From positions 7,192,001 to 7,256,000 of the forward strand of contig NZ_JADBEF010000001.1 in NCBI RefSeq assembly GCF_014873535.1: 64,000 bases of DNA. Direction: 5' to 3'. A program made the position numbers and the translations under genes. This stretch comes from Nonomuraea africana (lineage in GTDB: Bacteria > Actinomycetota > Actinomycetes > Streptosporangiales > Streptosporangiaceae). Shown one piece after another: positions 62,160-64,000 of the stretch. Under the pieces are notes generated by a model. It made no database searches. It was not told where the DNA came from and worked only from the letters and a program-made list of their open reading frames with translations. Position 1 is the first letter of the stretch. Each line of letters starts with the position of its first letter.

Positions 62160-62579
62160 GTGCAGGTTGATCCGAACTCATTCACGCCGCTCTACCGGCA
62201 GGTGGCCGACCTTCTGCGCGCCCAGATCGAAGAGGGCGAGCTACGGCCCGGAGACAAGCTCAAGAACGAGGATGCCCTGGCGGAGGAGTTCGGCACCGGT
62301 AAGGCCACGGTCCGCCAGGCGCTTCGACTGCTGCGGGCTGAGGGGCTCATCGATACGGAGAACCGGCGCGGCAGTACCGTGCGGAAGCCGCCGGAGCTGA
62401 CGGTGGTAAGCCTCGAAAAGCCCGCGAGGATCACTGCACGAATGCCGACAGCCAAGGAGCGTACGGCCTTGAGCGTGCCCGAGGGTGAACCGGTGTTGGT
62501 CATTACCTACGCCGACGGCCGCACTGAGGTGCTGGCGCGGTCAGCGATCGACGCTGGCCCGTTGACGGACGATCAGTGA
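62160..62579 (+). CDS. Small GntR-family regulator of the integrated element
   Basis: 139 residues from GTG 62160. Winged-helix domain (TPLYRQVADLLRAQIEEGELRPGDKLKNEDALAEEFGTGKATVRQALRLLRAEGLIDTENRRGSTVR) with a truncated C-terminal half (LSVPEGEPVLVITYADGRTEVLARSAIDAG), shorter than the usual UTRA domain. Similar small GntR proteins (KorSA type) repress transfer and excision genes in actinomycete integrative elements. The start lacks a clear SD; nested palindromes lie 16-57 bp upstream. Confidence 0.85.
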   Translation: MQVDPNSFTPLYRQVADLLRAQIEEGELRPGDKLKNEDALAEEFGTGKATVRQALRLLRAEGLIDTENRRGSTVRKPPELTVVSLEKPARITARMPTAKERTALSVPEGEPVLVITYADGRTEVLARSAIDAGPLTDDQ

Positions 62580-62623
62580 CGCGCCCAAGACAAGAGTCTG
62601 GCTCGCCCACTCGATAATGGGCT

Positions 62624-62929
62624 ATGGCCAAGCTTCCCGAAGAAGTCCGATCCAGCCTGCGCTTTTTCGCCTTCTACCTCGCCAACGGAACCCTAGACAT
62701 GGAGTTGCTCGAGGACATCGACTACAGGCCAGCCTTGGTTGACTTCGGCTCCACGCTGGAGATGGTCTTCACCATCTACACCAACGTGCTGGAGATCGAT
62801 GAAGATGGTCTGGTAGACGACGGACACGCCCAGTACCGGGTAGCCCAATGGATCCGCCGATACTGCGATCCTAGCTACGTGGTCGACCCCCCGTTCGAAG
62901 AGTGGGAGACCCGTTTGATCGGCCCTTGA
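62624..62929 (+). CDS. Small acidic protein of unknown function
   Basis: 101 residues from ATG 62624. Acidic and aromatic: LRFFAFYLANGTLDMELLEDIDYRPALVDFGSTLEMVFTIYTNVLEID, QYRVAQWIRRYCDPSYVVDPPFEEWETRLIG. It resembles a compact actinomycete family of unknown function often found singly in accessory DNA. Inside the tRNA-Thr element, 44 bp after the GntR gene. Possible immunity-like role, but nothing in the sequence proves it. Confidence 0.65.
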   Translation: MAKLPEEVRSSLRFFAFYLANGTLDMELLEDIDYRPALVDFGSTLEMVFTIYTNVLEIDEDGLVDDGHAQYRVAQWIRRYCDPSYVVDPPFEEWETRLIGP

Positions 62930-62996
62930 TGCCGCCAGCGGTCCCGGCCCGTGCTCACTTCGAACCTGCAGGCAATAGACACCCAGTTAGACACCC

Positions 62997-63028
62997 AAAG
63001 GCCCCCTGAGATCTCTCAGGGGGCCTTT
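62997..63028. terminator. Perfect 32-bp palindromic terminator of tRNA-Thr
   Basis: AAAGGCCCCCTGAGA and its exact reverse complement around a GATC centre, 5 bp downstream of the tRNA-Thr CCA end on the minus strand. Confidence 0.8.
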
Positions 63029-63032
63029 GACC

Positions 63033-63109
63033 TGGAGCCGCCTTCGGGATTCGAACCCGAGACCCCTTCATTACGAGTGAAGTGCTCTGGCCGACTGAGC
63101 TAAGGCGGC
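63033..63109 (-). tRNA. tRNA-Thr (anticodon CGT)
   Basis: The minus strand folds as a cloverleaf: acceptor GCCGCCT/AGGCGGC, D-arm TAGCTCAGTCGGCCAGAGC, anticodon stem CTTCA/TGAAG with loop CTCGTAA (anticodon CGT), T-arm GGGTTCGAATCCC, then T and an encoded CCA. Its 3' half is duplicated at 60912-60957. It serves as an integration site. Confidence 0.93.
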
Positions 63110-63165
63110 GCGCCATACGGCGTGTTGAAGTCTACAGGAGCCGGAGGGGTCCTCGCGCCCTCCGA

Positions 63166-64000
63166 TCACTCGATCTCCGGACACCGCATGCCATCCCTCG
63201 GAATCCGCCCCCACACCAGGTATGCGTCCACCGTTCCGTCCACACAGGACGAGCCGTTCAGGTACGCGGTGTGGCCGTCGCCGTCCAGGGTGAGGAGCAC
63301 ACCCGACTCCAGTTGCGCGGCCATCGCGCGGGCCCAGCCGTACGGCGTGGCGGGGTCTCGCGTGGTGCCCACGACCAGGATCGGGGGCGCGCCGCGCGCC
63401 GCCAGCGGTCGGTTGGGCTCCGCGGCGGGGACGGGCCAGAAGGCGCACGGCAGCGAGCCCCACATCACGTACGCCCCGAACCCCGGCGCGCGCCGTTCGG
63501 CCGCCTTCGCCGCCGTCGCGAAGGCGGAGAGCTTGCCGGGGTAGGGGCTGTCGACGCAGTTGACGGCCATGTTGGCCTCGGTCTGGTTGGAGTAGGTGCC
63601 GTCCCGCGCCCGTCCGACGAGCTGGTCGGCGCTGTGCAGGAGCAGCTCGCCCTCGCCGGTCGAGGCCTGGCGGAGCGCCTCCGTGAGCACGGGCCACGTG
63701 CGCCGGTCGTAGAGCGGCGTCAGCGCGCCCAGCGTGGCCAGAGCCTCGGTGACCGAGCGTCCGTCTCCCCGCAGGGGTTCCTCGTCGGTACGGCGCAGCA
63801 GGGACGTGAGCTCGGCCACCGCCCCGTCCACCGTACGGCTCGTCAGCGGGCAGTCGGGGATGGCGAAGCAGTGCTCGGCGTAGGCCTTGAACGCGACGGA
63901 GAAGCCCTCCGCCTGCCCCTCGTTCAGCTCGACGCGGTTCAGGGCGGGATCGACGGCCCCGTCGAGGACGAGCGCACGCACCCTGGTGGGGAACAGGTCG
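63166..64000 (-). CDS. Alpha/beta hydrolase, tripeptidyl-aminopeptidase-like (TAP), partial
   Basis: The 5' end lies beyond the window. The visible 278 residues contain the segment after the nucleophile (DLFPTRVRALVLDGAVDP), a lid region, the acid loop in PPILVVGTTRDPATPYGWA, and the catalytic His region LDGDGHTAYLNGSSCVDGTVDAYLVWGRIP with the TAP-C domain. These actinomycete enzymes are usually secreted and remove tripeptides or hydrolyse esters. It resumes after tRNA-Thr, likely back in core chromosome. Confidence 0.88.
   Translation of the reverse strand, partial: DLFPTRVRALVLDGAVDPALNRVELNEGQAEGFSVAFKAYAEHCFAIPDCPLTSRTVDGAVAELTSLLRRTDEEPLRGDGRSVTEALATLGALTPLYDRRTWPVLTEALRQASTGEGELLLHSADQLVGRARDGTYSNQTEANMAVNCVDSPYPGKLSAFATAAKAAERRAPGFGAYVMWGSLPCAFWPVPAAEPNRPLAARGAPPILVVGTTRDPATPYGWARAMAAQLESGVLLTLDGDGHTAYLNGSSCVDGTVDAYLVWGRIPRDGMRCPEIE

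Larger units (their letters stand above)
60958..63029. mobile_element. Remnant of a tRNA-Thr-integrated element (about 2.1 kb)
   Basis: Bounded by the 46-bp att repeats. It contains a small GntR regulator, a small acidic protein, and a nonsense-mutated gene, all of types I associate with actinomycete integrative elements (AICE). No integrase, excisionase, replication or transfer gene remains. CACCCAGTTAGACACCC-type sequences near each end (61062-61078, 62976-62996) look like integrase arm sites. Confidence 0.7.

Overview
The window is a high-GC actinomycete chromosome segment. Many genes start with GTG or TTG, stop/start codons often overlap (ATGA, GTGA), and a small chaplin-like gene is present. 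The order nadB-panC, nuoD paralog, folK/folB/folP/folE, ftsH, hprT, tilS, dacB, ppa matches what I recall of the conserved Streptomyces core. Together with the LPMO and ABC sugar importers lacking their own ATPase, this suggests a filamentous soil actinomycete, possibly Streptosporangiales (inference; no 16S gene is in the window).

Layout. 1-3.6 kb (minus): NAD/pantothenate genes, with the nadB frame running uninterrupted into nadC. 3.9-13.3 kb: chaplin, MidA-type methyltransferase, two-gene K+/H+ antiporter, P450-TerC pair, a SAM-IV riboswitch in front of a class V aminotransferase-fold enzyme, DoxX, a solitary NuoD, and an acyltransferase. 13.3-23.2 kb (minus): folate block and ftsH-hprT-tilS-metalloprotease-dacB, with ppa divergent. 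23.8-32.5 kb: NlpC/P60 hydrolase, a membrane-tethered ECF sigma fusion, a lipoprotein, an ABC-F protein, and several unknowns. 32.6-43.2 kb: a sugar-utilisation island of two convergent operons that share a 15-bp palindrome, probably the operator of the local FadR-type regulator. 43.2-44.6 kb: a TnpB element. 44.6-51.6 kb: alpha/beta hydrolase, DUF305 lipoprotein, LPMO, ABC exporter with a two-component system, and an atypical SDR.

51.6-63.1 kb is an accessory zone ending at tRNA-Thr(CGT). It holds a two-gene system of a small helical protein and an NB-ARC/TPR/SEC-C NLR that share an almost identical short Gly/Thr-rich motif, C-terminal in one and N-terminal in the other. That is the layout of bacterial amyloid-signalling (Bell/NLR) cell-death systems. 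To its right are fragments of tyrosine integrases, a Tn3 transposase and a LysR regulator among metabolic genes. A 2.1-kb remnant element is bounded by a perfect 46-bp repeat of the tRNA-Thr 3' half. A partial secreted peptidase-type hydrolase gene closes the window.
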